From: Halobaculum litoreum
GTDB lineage: Archaea > Halobacteriota > Halobacteria > Halobacteriales > Haloferacaceae
Reading direction: 5' to 3'
DNA: 64,000 nt
Assembly (NCBI RefSeq): GCF_030127125.1
Contig: NZ_CP126156.1
Span: forward strand, 2,046,001 to 2,110,000
The notes beneath the pieces are model-generated. The model ran no database searches and was not told the DNA's origin. It saw nothing but the letters and a program-made list of their open reading frames with translations. The translations under genes and the position numbers were made by a program. Below are positions 63,892 through 64,000 of this stretch, piece by piece. Numbering within the stretch: the stretch's first letter is position 1; every line of letters starts with the position of its first letter.

Positions 63892-64000
63892 ATGTCCGTC
63901 CCCCGCCTCGTGTACGACGACGACTGCGGGTTCTGTACGTTCTGCGTGTCGCACGCGCTGGAAGCTCGGCGAGTTCGAGGCCGTCGGCTTCTCGGCGTTG
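63892..64000 (+). pseudogene. DCC-family thiol protein, truncated by window end and frameshifted
   Basis: ATG 63892, preceded by GGAGG at 63886-63890, starts MSVPRLVYDDDCGFCTFCVS, the DCC (DUF393/YuxK-like) thiol-disulfide motif Asp-Cys-x2-Cys. The frame then shifts near 63957-63960. The other frame reads WKLGEFEAVGFSAL to the window edge, as in the family. The gene continues beyond the window. One surplus base would explain the shift. Confidence 0.75.

Overview
The window is chromosomal DNA from a very GC-rich halophilic archaeon (class Halobacteria). Its proteins are acidic (Asp/Glu-rich) and GTG starts are frequent. Several TATA-like boxes sit about 26-30 nt before the start codon, as in leaderless transcripts. 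Diagnostic genes include TFB, MCM, RPA/RPAP, a Tfx regulator, HalOD1 proteins, a halocyanin and Tat lipoproteins. Genus cannot be told from the sequence alone. Genes are tightly packed, often with 1- or 4-base stop/start overlaps. I see no insertion sequence, prophage, CRISPR array or rRNA. Two tRNA genes are present: Pro-UGG and His-GUG.

Layout. 0-4.5 kb: a winged-helix/membrane pair, a zinc alcohol dehydrogenase, a degenerate ParA-like protein, a hypothetical protein and a TFB with a palindrome upstream. 4.5-9.8 kb: mcm, a 98-aa gene, then a four-gene operon ending in a MinD-type ATPase and including a coiled-coil protein. 10-15.3 kb: a secreted NEW3-repeat protein coupled to an MMPL/RND exporter. 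15.3-24.5 kb: tRNA-Pro, a DASS transporter with RCK-C domains, a Ski2-like helicase, rpa3-rpap3, a ribbon-helix-helix regulator, a HalOD1 protein and tRNA-His. 24.5-32 kb: a site-2 protease with CBS domains, a cupin, ManC, an SDR, Tfx, a TRAM protein, a SWIM protein and Trm1. 32-35.3 kb: a membrane block (two YihY paralogues, a small membrane protein, PAP2). 35.4-42.7 kb: glnA divergent from an Lrp regulator, a CPxC zinc protein, an M29 aminopeptidase, a MazG-like enzyme and alaS. 42.8-50.9 kb: a three-GAF histidine kinase, TspO, threonine aldolase, an alpha/beta-fold protein, a GATase, a phosphate transporter and a HalOD1 protein. 50.9-55.4 kb: a CNNM/CorC-type protein, glutaredoxin, a cysteine-free peroxiredoxin-like protein, Sua5, a solo Cas4-like nuclease and Cmi4. 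55.6-62.9 kb: a redox block (Hdr-like membrane Fe-S oxidoreductase, ferredoxin, sulfite-oxidase-like molybdoenzyme, halocyanin). 63-64 kb: a Bat-type HTH regulator and a truncated DCC thiol protein.

Seven otherwise well-conserved genes carry one or two single-base frameshifts, nine in all. Most lie in short G or C runs, and adding or removing one base restores a full-length product. This pattern suggests indel errors in the assembly rather than gene decay, but the sequence cannot prove it.

The most interesting functional context is the MinD/coiled-coil operon beside mcm, which could be a chromosome-partitioning or replication-linked module. Other leads are several enzymes that lack their catalytic residues (ParA-like without the P-loop lysine, peroxiredoxin without cysteine, alpha/beta hydrolase without serine, SDR without Tyr-Lys), and two promoter-proximal palindromes that look like operators.
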